A stretch of DNA of 18,287 bases. Origin: an uncultured Bacilli bacterium (lineage in GTDB: Bacteria > Bacillota_I > Bacilli_A > RF39 > UBA660). The notes under the pieces are model-generated. The model was not told where the DNA came from, ran no database searches, and saw nothing but the letters and a program-made list of their open reading frames with translations. Of this stretch, positions 6,582-13,149 are shown piece after piece (the stretch's first letter is position 1; each line of letters begins with the position of its first letter). The translations under genes were made by a program, and so were the position numbers. Location: NCBI GenBank assembly GCA_944327425.1, contig CALVHJ010000016.1, forward strand, positions 1 to 18,287, in the 5' to 3' direction.

Positions 6582-8217
6582 TATTAGTTCCTCCTATAAA
6601 TTCTCTTAATATACTATTTTTACTTACATATTCACTTGTTATGGAATAAAAACTTCTTAAAAATTTTAATAATCTTCTTGCTTCTTCATAATACTTAGAA
6701 TCAGTATCTATTGATAACAACAAAGGTTCAGCATAGACTTTTAGAACACCTAATTCATAAGGTAAAGCAGTATTAATTATCATGTCGGCTTGATGAGTAA
6801 AGGGAAATATGTATTTTTCCTCGCCATTTCGGACACTTTGCCACTTTTCTATTACCTCTGATACAGTATACCCTCTAGTTCTATTGTCTCTTATTATCCT
6901 TCTAATTAGCCTTAAATCGAGAGTTGAAATATAATTGTGTCTATCAATATTTAAAGGGATAAACGGACTTAAATAAATCTTGAATTTGTATCTTTCGGGT
7001 ATACCTGGGGTTAAATCATCATTTAAAGAGTGAAGACCTTCTATAAGTATTATGCTATTTTCTTTAAGTTTTATGAGATGATTATGATATTCTCGCTTTC
7101 CTGTGATAAAATTGAATGTTGGAATACTCACTTCTTTACCGTTTAATAGCCTTATTAAATCATTATTTAGAAGTCTTGTATCAACAGCATTTAAACATTC
7201 AAAATCGAAATTGCCAAATTCATCCTTCGGTGTATCTATTCTTTCTACAAAATAATCATCTGTTGATAAACAAATAGGATCATATCCTTTACTTCGTAAA
7301 TAAGAAGCTAGAACTCTAGTTGAAGTTGTTTTACCACTACTTGAAGGACCAGCGATCATTATAAATTTTTTTTCATTGTTTCTAATAATTTTATCACAAG
7401 CTTTTTTTATCTCATCAGTAAAATGAAGTTCACATGATTCAATAAAACCTTTAATTTCTCGGTTACTTACTAAATTATTTAAGTCTCCCACATAGGGAGC
7501 ATCTAGTTTTTTTAACCACGATTTGCCTTCATAATATGAATTAATAATATTTTCATGATGAACATATTCAGGTAGTCTTCCCTCGGTTAAATTGCTAGGA
7601 TATAATATAATTAAACGATTGTTACCTAGATATTTTAATTCGAAAGTTTTGATATACTTTGTACTATAAGGCATTGGTACATAATAATAATTTAGATAAT
7701 CTTTTAATTTATAAATTGTTACTATATCATCACAGGTTTTGACATTTATAGCTTTTTCGTAATAAGATGATGCTTCGTAAAAGTCAACTGCTTCTTTTTT
7801 TAAAATATTGTATCTTTTAAATTCGTGATCTTCATCTATAATGTTAGCCATTTCTCTTTTTATTTTGGATATGTCTTCATTTGTTAGAATACTTTCATAT
7901 TTTATTTCGCCAAGCATGCCACCAGGCACACTATGAAGATAATGAATATCACTAGAAGGATATATTGTTTTTAAAGCTACTTCTAAAATAAACTTTACGG
8001 CCGCTTTATACATTTTAGCCCCTTCAATTGATTTAGCGTCAATAAATTCAATATTCTCATCTTTATAAGCTTCGGCATTTAAAGGAAATAATTCATTGTT
8101 TTTTTTAACACCTAAAACAGTATCCTTTAGTTTTGAGGATTTGCTTATTTGCAAATAACTGGTGTTTTTATCTACCTCAATTGTTTTATGCTCGAATGTA
8201 ATTTTTATTTTTGCCAT
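6574..8217 (-). CDS. TGS-domain nucleoside (uridine-type) kinase
   Basis: 547 aa. Cytoplasmic kinase predicted to phosphorylate a nucleoside such as uridine or cytidine. Residues 1-60 resemble a TGS/ubiquitin-like fold (KIKITFEHKTIEVDKNTS). About 60-260 resembles the second additional (SAD-like) domain of threonyl-tRNA synthetase (IHYLHSVPGG). The PRK/uridine kinase domain starts near 280 with Walker A AGPSSSGKTT (289-298), then LSTDDYF, a TFNF segment and ILIEGLHSLN. This three-part architecture is a known Firmicutes family annotated as nucleoside kinase; the true substrate is not settled. It starts at ATG 8217 behind GAGGGGAT and overlaps gap by 8 bp, so it is the first gene of a kinase-gap unit. 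Confidence 0.88.
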   Translation of the reverse strand: MAKIKITFEHKTIEVDKNTSYLQISKSSKLKDTVLGVKKNNELFPLNAEAYKDENIEFIDAKSIEGAKMYKAAVKFILEVALKTIYPSSDIHYLHSVPGGMLGEIKYESILTNEDISKIKREMANIIDEDHEFKRYNILKKEAVDFYEASSYYEKAINVKTCDDIVTIYKLKDYLNYYYVPMPYSTKYIKTFELKYLGNNRLIILYPSNLTEGRLPEYVHHENIINSYYEGKSWLKKLDAPYVGDLNNLVSNREIKGFIESCELHFTDEIKKACDKIIRNNEKKFIMIAGPSSSGKTTSTRVLASYLRSKGYDPICLSTDDYFVERIDTPKDEFGNFDFECLNAVDTRLLNNDLIRLLNGKEVSIPTFNFITGKREYHNHLIKLKENSIILIEGLHSLNDDLTPGIPERYKFKIYLSPFIPLNIDRHNYISTLDLRLIRRIIRDNRTRGYTVSEVIEKWQSVRNGEEKYIFPFTHQADMIINTALPYELGVLKVYAEPLLLSIDTDSKYYEEARRLLKFLRSFYSITSEYVSKNSILREFIGGTNND

Positions 8218-8243
8218 GGAGTATCCCCTCTATTCTATAATAT

Positions 8244-8272
8244 ATTATCATATTTTTTAATTTTTGTCACAA
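8244..8272 (-). promoter_or_regulatory. Promoter of the kinase-gap unit
   Basis: On the minus strand, TTGTGA (8267-8272) and GATAAT (8244-8249) have a 17-bp spacer, 27 bp upstream of the kinase start. Its -35 is back to back with the clpP promoter. Confidence 0.6.
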
Positions 8273-8275
8273 TTT

Positions 8276-8303
8276 TTGCATATTTTTTTTATATTAGTAC
8301 TAT
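8276..8303 (+). promoter_or_regulatory. Probable promoter of clpP
   Basis: TTGCAT (8276-8281) and TACTAT (8298-8303) have a 16-bp spacer. The leader is short, about 15 nt, with GGGTGAT (8313-8319) as SD. No CtsR-type tandem heptads (GGTCAAA) are visible. Confidence 0.5.
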
Positions 8304-8325
8304 ATATTTTATGGGTGATTAATTA

Positions 8326-8895
8326 ATGAATATTGTACCGACAGTAATTGAGAAAAATAGTAATAAAGAATATGCTTATGATCTTTATTCTAGACTTCTT
8401 AAAGATAGGATTATATTTTTAAGTGGAGAAATTAATGATAGTATGGCAAGTATTGTCGTAAGCGAGCTTTTATATTTAGATTCTTTAAATCATGAAGATA
8501 TTTATTTATATATTAATAGTCCAGGGGGAAGTGTTACAAGTGGATTTGCTATATATGATACTATGAATTTTATTAAAAGTGATGTTAGAACTATCGTAGT
8601 AGGTATGGCTGCTAGTATGGGAGCTTTCCTTTTATCTAGTGGCACTAAAGGAAAAAGATGTGCACTTAAAAATGCTGAGGTTATGATTCATCAAGTTTTA
8701 GGGGGTGCTCAAGGTCAAGCGACTGATATTAAAATTGCAGCTGAACATATTCTTAAAATTAAAAAGAAGCTAAATTTGATTTTAGCTACTAATACAGGTC
8801 AGTCAATAAATAAGATTATTCGTGATTGTGAAAGAGATAATTATATGAGTAGTGAAGAAGCCTTGCAATACGGACTTATTGATGAAATTATCTAG
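8326..8895 (+). CDS. clpP: ATP-dependent Clp protease proteolytic subunit
   Basis: 189 aa, close to the usual 190-200. Serine peptidase forming the double-heptamer barrel that degrades substrates fed by ClpX or ClpC. The catalytic triad is readable: S97 in GMAASMGAF, H122 in MIHQVLGG and D171 in CERDNYMS. The oxyanion and strand motif YINSPGGSVTSG (62-73) is also present. The N-terminus has no long propeptide. It starts at ATG 8326 behind GGGTGAT with 6 nt spacing. It is alone on the plus strand, divergent from the kinase and convergent with the acetyltransferase gene, whose 3' end overlaps it by 8 bp. No shared terminator is visible. Confidence 0.97.
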   Translation: MNIVPTVIEKNSNKEYAYDLYSRLLKDRIIFLSGEINDSMASIVVSELLYLDSLNHEDIYLYINSPGGSVTSGFAIYDTMNFIKSDVRTIVVGMAASMGAFLLSSGTKGKRCALKNAEVMIHQVLGGAQGQATDIKIAAEHILKIKKKLNLILATNTGQSINKIIRDCERDNYMSSEEALQYGLIDEII

Positions 8896-9205
8896 TTTGC
8901 CTGTTTATTTCGTATATGCCAAATTCTCCTTCTACTCTTTTTAAGACAAAGCCACTTTTTTTAGCGACTTTTATGGATGCTATATTGCTGAATGTTATTT
9001 CTAATAAAGGATTTTCAATTTTTCTTATTAGTTTTTTTAAAGCTTTAGTAGCTAAACCATTTCGGCGATATTCTGGATATATTTCATAAGCTATATGATT
9101 TAAAACAGAAAAAATAATTCCTACTTGCTTTTTTGTCTTACTATCTATTATTTTATAAAATTCTTCATTTTCTTTGTTGTAAACTAATATTAGCTCAATT
9201 TCCAT
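8888..9205 (-). CDS. Small GNAT-family N-acetyltransferase
   Basis: 105 aa, short for the family (usually 140-180), as it lacks most of the N-terminal strands. The acetyl-CoA pyrophosphate-binding motif is YRRNGLATKAL. The downstream ITFSNIASIKVAKKSGF is the RimJ/RimL-type N-x-xS-xxxxxK-xGF motif that follows it. The substrate is unknown; proteins or small amines are typical. It starts 4 bp after whiA and is likely the last gene of the yvcK-whiA unit. Its SD is weak (AAGAAGATG region). Its stop lies inside clpP on the other strand. Confidence 0.82.
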   Translation of the reverse strand: MEIELILVYNKENEEFYKIIDSKTKKQVGIIFSVLNHIAYEIYPEYRRNGLATKALKKLIRKIENPLLEITFSNIASIKVAKKSGFVLKRVEGEFGIYEINRQTR

Positions 9206-9209
9206 ATGT

Positions 9210-10133
9210 TCATCTTCTTTCTTGGTGTTTTTTTATTAATTTTTTTACTTTGATAAAATGATGGTTTACACCACTTTTCCCTATTTTATAGTCTGTTTCC
9301 ATACTAATAATGTCTGCTAGTTCTTTTAGGGAACTTTCGGGATATTTTTCACGATAATCTAAGACTATTTTTGTCGAATCATCAAGTAGTGAATATAAAT
9401 CTTGTTCTTTTAAATATTTAATATCTTCTAATTGTTTTAAACCTGTTGTAATTGCCTTTTCTTGATTAGCAATTTCGCAATTATTAAGACGGTTAACCAT
9501 GTTTTTATGATCACGATAAATTCTTATGTCTTCAAAATAAAAGTAAGAGTTTATAGCATTAAACATTTTAATAATATCGCCAATAACTTCGGCATTTTTT
9601 ATATATACCATATATTTTGAGTTTCTTTTTAAATGTTTAGCATTAATTTCTAAATCTTTAAAAAGATTTGTTATAAATACAGCTTCTCTATTCATATCTG
9701 TTACAATTTCTAAGTGATATCCACTTGATGCCGGATCATTAATCGTGCCAACTGCTAAAAATACTCCTTTTAAATATGCAATTTTTTCTTCTTTATTAGT
9801 TAAAAAATATTCGTTTGGTAATATTTTTTTGTTGCCTTCCATTATATTCAAAAATTTTAAAATGTAGCTAACCTTTTCTTTGATTTCTAAAATATAAATT
9901 TGTTTTATACGAAACCTTCTTTGATTTCTAATGGTTATTTTAGGACATATGCCAAATAATTCTTTTATATTAATGTAAACTCTTCTAGTGACACTGGCGT
10001 TTTCTAGGGTTATAGTAATATTATCTTTTATATTTGCTGCAAAGCGAATAAAGCCTGATAGTTCACATATTTTTTCATTTTCATTTAATTCTGTTTTAGA
10101 TATTTCTTCTTTTACTCTTGTTGTATATGTCAT
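9210..10133 (-). CDS. whiA: WhiA-type DNA-binding protein
   Basis: 307 aa, typical length. WhiA combines an N-terminal LAGLIDADG homing-endonuclease-like fold without nuclease activity with a C-terminal helix-turn-helix. It regulates sporulation genes in Actinobacteria and affects cell division and chromosome segregation in Bacillus. Visible landmarks are SYTTRVKEEI-type N-terminus (TYTTRVKEEISK), AYLKGVFLAVGTINDP near residue 125, RLNNCEIANQEKA and the C-terminal HTH with SLKELADIISMETDYKIGKSGVNHH. The ATGA overlap with yvcK is conserved in this pair and indicates coupled translation. Confidence 0.95.
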   Translation of the reverse strand: MTYTTRVKEEISKTELNENEKICELSGFIRFAANIKDNITITLENASVTRRVYINIKELFGICPKITIRNQRRFRIKQIYILEIKEKVSYILKFLNIMEGNKKILPNEYFLTNKEEKIAYLKGVFLAVGTINDPASSGYHLEIVTDMNREAVFITNLFKDLEINAKHLKRNSKYMVYIKNAEVIGDIIKMFNAINSYFYFEDIRIYRDHKNMVNRLNNCEIANQEKAITTGLKQLEDIKYLKEQDLYSLLDDSTKIVLDYREKYPESSLKELADIISMETDYKIGKSGVNHHFIKVKKLIKKHQERR

Positions 10134-11083
10134 TTTTCATTCTCCATTAATATTGAAAATACTAAATACGCAGTTTTTAAAGTATCATGTCTTAAAAAGC
10201 CTTCTTCAATAGTATATATTTTGTCTTTTATTACTTTTATTTTCATCTTTTTTAAATTTTGCTCATCTAATAAAACAGGATCTTTTTGTTCTTCAGTTGC
10301 ATATTTTAAAACTAATTGTGATGGTATTTCGACATTGTTAGCTAAAACCATATTTATAGTTCCAACTCCTAAATACTCTTCTAGCACTTTAATGTGATCA
10401 CTTACCTTAAAATCATCTGTTTCGCCTGGTTGGGTAACTAAATTACAAATATATAATTTAGGTGCTTTACTTTTTCTTATTGTATTTACGACATCTTTTA
10501 TAATGATATTTGGGATAATACTCGTTAAAAGGCTTCCTGAAGAAAAAATGATTAAATCAGCTTCTTTTATTGCTTTTAGCACCTCTGGATTAGCTGTTAC
10601 TTCTTTGTCATAAATAATTTTTTTTATCTTTTTTTTGCATTTTGTTATACTTGTTTCGCCATAAATTCTTTTATCATCACAAGTTATTCCTACTAATTCG
10701 GCATTATCTTCGGTTATAGGTAATACTTGACCTTCTATATCTAGTAATTTGGCAAGTACTGGTATTGCACTAGCAAAAGTACCTTTTTGTTCTAAAAGAG
10801 CTGTTAATAATAAATTTTTGATTGAGTGGTTGCCTAAACTTTTCGATTGTTTAAACCGATAATTCATTAGGTTGATAATATCTTGATCAGTATTACTCAT
10901 AGCCATAAGTACTTTTGATATGTCGCCGACCGCGGGAATATTAAAATCTTTTCTTAATCTTAAAGTTGACCCCCCATTATCAGATACTGATACTACCGCT
11001 GTAATATCTATAGGAAAAAGTTTTAGTCCCTTTAGCATTTGTGATAATCCACTTCCGCCTCCAAATATAATAATTTTTTTCAT
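10130..11083 (-). CDS. yvcK: YvcK/CofD-like protein (gluconeogenesis factor family)
   Basis: 317 aa from ATG 11083 (MKKIIIFGGGSG), which matches the family N-terminus; ATG 11089 and GTG 11092 are alternatives. YvcK binds UDP-GlcNAc and is needed for growth on gluconeogenic carbon and for normal cell-wall synthesis in Bacillus. The phosphate-binding GGGSGLSQML, SDNGGSTLRLR, PAVGDISKVL and NLVTQPGETDDF are all readable. The usual GPGSLYTS motif is changed to SSGSLLTS. It is followed by whiA through an ATGA overlap. The usual upstream rapZ (yvcJ) is absent, replaced by an unrelated 260-aa gene. The SD appears to be GTGATG. Confidence 0.93.
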   Translation of the reverse strand: MKKIIIFGGGSGLSQMLKGLKLFPIDITAVVSVSDNGGSTLRLRKDFNIPAVGDISKVLMAMSNTDQDIINLMNYRFKQSKSLGNHSIKNLLLTALLEQKGTFASAIPVLAKLLDIEGQVLPITEDNAELVGITCDDKRIYGETSITKCKKKIKKIIYDKEVTANPEVLKAIKEADLIIFSSGSLLTSIIPNIIIKDVVNTIRKSKAPKLYICNLVTQPGETDDFKVSDHIKVLEEYLGVGTINMVLANNVEIPSQLVLKYATEEQKDPVLLDEQNLKKMKIKVIKDKIYTIEEGFLRHDTLKTAYLVFSILMENEK

Positions 11084-11131
11084 ATACATCACTATTATAA
11101 CTTTACCACAAATACTAAAAAAAAAGAACTA

Positions 11132-11914
11132 TTATTGTATCTTTTTGTCATTTCTTTGTACATTTTTGGTATTTTTTCTTTTTTTAGTTATAAAATATAA
11201 ATCCTTTTTTAAATTATACCATTTTATTTGTATATAATCTTTAGCATACATTGAGTCTAAATTATTTTTTAAATTACGATTACGGCATTGTATAAATAGC
11301 GGCCCTATTTTTACATTTATTGTTATACCATCTGGATAACTTATTAAGTACTCTAATACTTCACTTTTCGTTGCCCAATAAAAATCGGATGGTGTTCCAT
11401 GAATTATGGCATCAGCATCATATATTTGACCTTCTTGCCCTTTAAATAAAAATCTTATTATTAAACAAATTTTAATATATAAATCGGCTAAAGCATTCTT
11501 TATTTCAATTATATCATTCTTTTTCTTTTCTTTATAAGTCTTAGCATCTACAACAATTCCGTTTATTGTACCATTAATATAAGCTTTTATTTTATCCACT
11601 ATATAATTACTTATTCCAATATTTAATAAATAGCTTGAAAAAGTATCTATATGTTCTTGGTGAACAGAATTACAATTTCCCATTTTAATGCTGATACCCT
11701 TAATATCACCATTAATTCTTATTTTAATATCAGCTTTTTCATTAAATTTGCTTTTCCAACTTTCTATATAGTCAGTTGGTTTTAAGTTATCAAACAATGT
11801 ATATAATAATGCCTGAGAGTTTTCATCTAATTCATTTACGAGCTTTTTATTAAATTTAGTTGCAAAATTTATTTCATTTGCTATTCCACTATTATTTTTT
11901 TCGTTAAATGTCAT
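11132..11914 (-). CDS. Orphan PD-(D/E)XK-like putative endonuclease
   Basis: 260 aa, not firmly recognised. The best clue is residues 61-90, with ADIKIRING (D62), GISIKMG (S75-I-K77) and NSVHQEH. This D-x(12)-(S)IK spacing with a following HQE resembles restriction-endonuclease-like folds in which the core D/E is degenerate. A hydrophobic helix-rich stretch follows (about 140-165, YIKICLIIRFLFKG), then a beta-rich part, and a very basic C-terminus. It lies 39 bp upstream of yvcK on the same strand with no clear terminator between. AAAGGAG occurs at 11953-11959, 38 nt before the ATG, too far for a normal SD. A 6-7 bp hairpin (11917-11932) lies between. A defence or nuclease role is inference. 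Confidence 0.6.
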   Translation of the reverse strand: MTFNEKNNSGIANEINFATKFNKKLVNELDENSQALLYTLFDNLKPTDYIESWKSKFNEKADIKIRINGDIKGISIKMGNCNSVHQEHIDTFSSYLLNIGISNYIVDKIKAYINGTINGIVVDAKTYKEKKKNDIIEIKNALADLYIKICLIIRFLFKGQEGQIYDADAIIHGTPSDFYWATKSEVLEYLISYPDGITINVKIGPLFIQCRNRNLKNNLDSMYAKDYIQIKWYNLKKDLYFITKKRKNTKNVQRNDKKIQ

Positions 11915-12007
11915 TTTTTTACTAAAGTAAAATATTTAATTATATTTTAAATCTCCTTTAATAATATTTTAACATAATAAAATTAAAATAAATGTCATAT
12001 TTTGGCT

Positions 12008-12021
12008 GTAAATACTTACAA
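12008..12021. promoter_or_regulatory. Imperfect palindrome between divergent genes
   Basis: TGTAAATACTTACA is a TGTAA/TTACA palindrome and shares its half-site with the larger palindrome at 12092-12115. The two could be operator copies for one regulator controlling the 260-aa and DUF2188 genes. Confidence 0.3.
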
Positions 12022-12057
12022 AATTTAATTATTGTAACATATTTTTGTTAAAAAAAC

Positions 12058-12086
12058 TTGATTTTAGTTAAAATGCATTATATAAT
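12058..12086 (+). promoter_or_regulatory. Promoter upstream of the DUF2188 gene
   Basis: TTGATT (12058-12063) and TATAAT (12081-12086) have a 17-bp spacer. The expected start of transcription is about 12093, at the edge of the palindrome that follows. Confidence 0.7.
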
Positions 12087-12091
12087 TTTAC

Positions 12092-12115
12092 TGTAAATGT
12101 TAAACAACATTTACA
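12092..12115. promoter_or_regulatory. Perfect palindrome at the predicted transcription start
   Basis: A 10-bp perfect inverted repeat, TGTAAATGTT and AACATTTACA, flanks a 4-bp AAAC centre. Its position directly after the -10 suits a repressor operator, or a 5' hairpin in the RNA. It contains the first in-frame ATG (12097). Confidence 0.65.
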
Positions 12116-12390
12116 ATGAAATAGTTTGGTATGGAAGATTGATATCCATTTTGGATATCAGTTTTTTATATGTTTTCTTGTTTTTTTGTAATGGTGGTTG
12201 GAGTGTAGTTGGGGCCGGTAATAGTAAAGCTACAAAGCATACTACAACTAAAAAGGAAGCTGTAGATCTGGCTAGGGAGATTGCTAAAAATCAAAAGTCT
12301 GAATTAGTTATTCATGGAAAAGATGGAAAAATACAAGACAAAGATTCTTATGGCAATGATTCTATTCCGCCTCGAGACACTATATTCTAA
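12097..12390 (+). CDS. DUF2188-domain small protein, start uncertain
   Basis: 97 aa from ATG 12097. Residues from about 32 to the end match the DUF2188 pattern: NGGWSVVGAGNSKATKH, an eAxxxAreiAKNQxSELVIHGKDGKI core and SYGNDSIPPRD. The family is small, soluble, widespread in bacteria and phages, and of unknown function. The first 31 residues are unusual, hydrophobic (LDISFLYVFLFFC) and unlike family N-termini. They are encoded over a palindrome and a terminator-like hairpin, with no SD. Either translation is near-leaderless and yields a membrane-tethered form, or that stretch is an untranslated leader and the protein starts near NGGW. A change of length in the T7 run at 12181-12187 would join the ATG at 12170 to the domain. 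Confidence 0.65.
   Translation: MLNNIYNEIVWYGRLISILDISFLYVFLFFCNGGWSVVGAGNSKATKHTTTKKEAVDLAREIAKNQKSELVIHGKDGKIQDKDSYGNDSIPPRDTIF
12140..12167 (+). terminator. Leader terminator/attenuator hairpin, possible small-RNA 3' end
   Basis: TGATATCCA pairs with TGGATATCA (9 bp, 3-nt loop TTT) and is followed by GTTTTTT. With the promoter at 12058-12086 this would release an RNA of about 75 nt with two hairpins, before the conserved DUF2188 coding region. Confidence 0.6.
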
Positions 12391-12407
12391 ATCTAGATTC
12401 AAAAAAT

Positions 12408-12455
12408 AAAAACTGATGAATTATCATACTAAGAAGTGATAGCTTATCAGTTTTT
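12408..12455. terminator. Strong terminator after the DUF2188 gene
   Basis: AAAAACTGAT (12408-12417) pairs with ATCAGTTTTT (12446-12455), and the interior continues through TATCA/TGATA, giving a nearly 19-bp stem with one mismatch. The A- and T-rich arms let it act on both strands, separating this gene from the adjacent 5S remnant. Confidence 0.85.
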
Positions 12456-12497
12456 ATGTGCTATTTATTAGAAACAAAATTTAAAGCAAAAAAAAAA

Positions 12498-12567
12498 TAC
12501 GCAACTTCCTATTTTCGCTTATCACTATCGTCGGCGTTCTAGTGCTTAACTGCTCTGTTCGGGATGG
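12498..12567 (-). pseudogene. 3' part of a split 5S rRNA gene (left end of the element)
   Basis: The minus strand reads CCATCCCGAACAGAG, then CAGTTAAGCACTAGAACGCC, and on to GGAAGTTGCGTA plus a T10 tract. This is loop B/C, the conserved GTTAAGC, CGCCGA, and the 3' arm of helix I. The 5' sequence that should pair in helix I is missing; beyond 12567 similarity fades. Its GTTGCGTA end pairs with TACGTAAC at 18251-18258, showing it is the other half of that fragment. Confidence 0.8.
12553..12567. repeat. Candidate attL core, 15 bp inside 5S
   Basis: CTCTGTTCGGGATGG is identical, in direct orientation, to 18211-18225. It covers the loop-C side of 5S. Crossing over between the copies would excise 12568-18225 and rebuild one 5S gene. 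Confidence 0.65.
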
Positions 12568-12674
12568 ACGAATTACACTATTATTATATCTTATTCTACC
12601 TTGTTTTAAAGTGGTTTTTAATTTATTGAAAATATCTTAAAATATTACAAATTATTATACTTTATTTTAGTTTT

Positions 12675-12696
12675 TGGGACACCTAATGGGACACCT
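12675..12696 (+). repeat. Tandem GGGACACCT repeats near the left end
   Basis: GGGACACCT occurs at 12676-12684 and 12688-12696. The extended TGGGACACCTA (12675-12685) is identical to 17964-17974, the last codons and stop of the recombinase. Read in frame the left copy also gives WDT-stop. It may be a recombinase arm-binding site or the tail of an earlier integrase gene. Confidence 0.55.
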
Positions 12697-12742
12697 TTAA
12701 ATTTTATTCTGCGTATTTTAATATATGAGTATTATATCACAC

Positions 12743-12982
12743 TTACTTCTTTTTTAAAATATCATTTATATCACATTCTAAAGCCTTAGCAATTCTTGAA
12801 ACAACATCTAAATCTATCCTTTTTATATTAGAGTGATAATAACTTCTAATTGTATTTATTGATAAGTCAGTAATTTTGGATAGAATATTTTGTGATATAC
12901 CCTTTTCTTCCATTATTGTTTTTATATCAACATAGTATATTTCATATTCTGATAATGGAGTATATTCTTTTTTCTTACTCAT
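12743..12982 (-). CDS. Small XRE-family regulator of the island
   Basis: 79 aa from ATG 12982 (MSKKKEYTPL). An upstream TTG would extend it by 12 residues, but over the SD and a palindrome. AAGGAG lies 12 nt upstream, a little far. Nearly the whole protein is one Cro/C1-type HTH: IKTIMEEKGISQNILSKITD, the turn, then SINTIRSYYHSNIKRIDLD and AKALECDINDILKK, as in YozG-like single-domain regulators. It is divergent from the surface operon, with two direct repeats and a palindrome between. By context it is the likely repressor of itself and the surface genes. Confidence 0.85.
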   Translation of the reverse strand: MSKKKEYTPLSEYEIYYVDIKTIMEEKGISQNILSKITDLSINTIRSYYHSNIKRIDLDVVSRIAKALECDINDILKKK

Positions 12983-12996
12983 AAATGATACCAACT

Positions 12997-13012
12997 CCTT
13001 ATAAATATAAGG
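12997..13012. promoter_or_regulatory. Palindrome over the XRE gene SD
   Basis: CCTTATA-AA-TATAAGG is a perfect 7-bp inverted repeat covering the AAGGAG of the XRE regulator. It could be an autoregulatory operator, or an RNA hairpin that hides the SD. Confidence 0.4.
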
Positions 13013-13030
13013 TACCAAAACACAGAGTTT

Positions 13031-13058
13031 TTACATATGTCATTTATCTTACATATGT
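13031..13058. promoter_or_regulatory. Two operator-like repeats TTACATATGT
   Basis: TTACATATGT occurs at 13031-13040 and 13049-13058, each with the palindromic core ACATATGT, 18 bp apart. They lie between the XRE gene and the divergent surface operon, upstream of the TTGACT at 13080. Confidence 0.55.
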
Positions 13059-13079
13059 TCTATATTTAGCACTTGTATA

Positions 13080-13109
13080 TTGACTTTATATTAGTCTATA
13101 TGTTATTAT
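13080..13109 (+). promoter_or_regulatory. Promoter of the surface operon
   Basis: TTGACT (13080-13085) and TATTAT (13104-13109) have an 18-bp spacer. A TATAAT at 13114-13119 with the poor -35 TTAGTC is an alternative. AGGAG at 13134-13138 is the SD for the ATG at 13150. Confidence 0.5.
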
Positions 13110-13149
13110 TATTTATAATTAATAGAGTTTTATGAGGAGTGAGAAGTTT

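Noticed and set aside
9988..11237. Plus-strand ORFs opposite whiA, yvcK and the 260-aa gene
   Set aside because: Low-complexity shadows, no SD, opposite well-supported genes.
12498..12600. Left 5S-like sequence considered as a complete working 5S
   Set aside because: No helix-I 5' arm; sequence after 12567 does not pair with GTTGCGTA and the loop-B side is shortened.
13031..13058. Repeated TTACATATGT considered as a CRISPR-like array
   Set aside because: Only two 10-bp units with an 8-bp gap, no cas genes; operator sites fit better.
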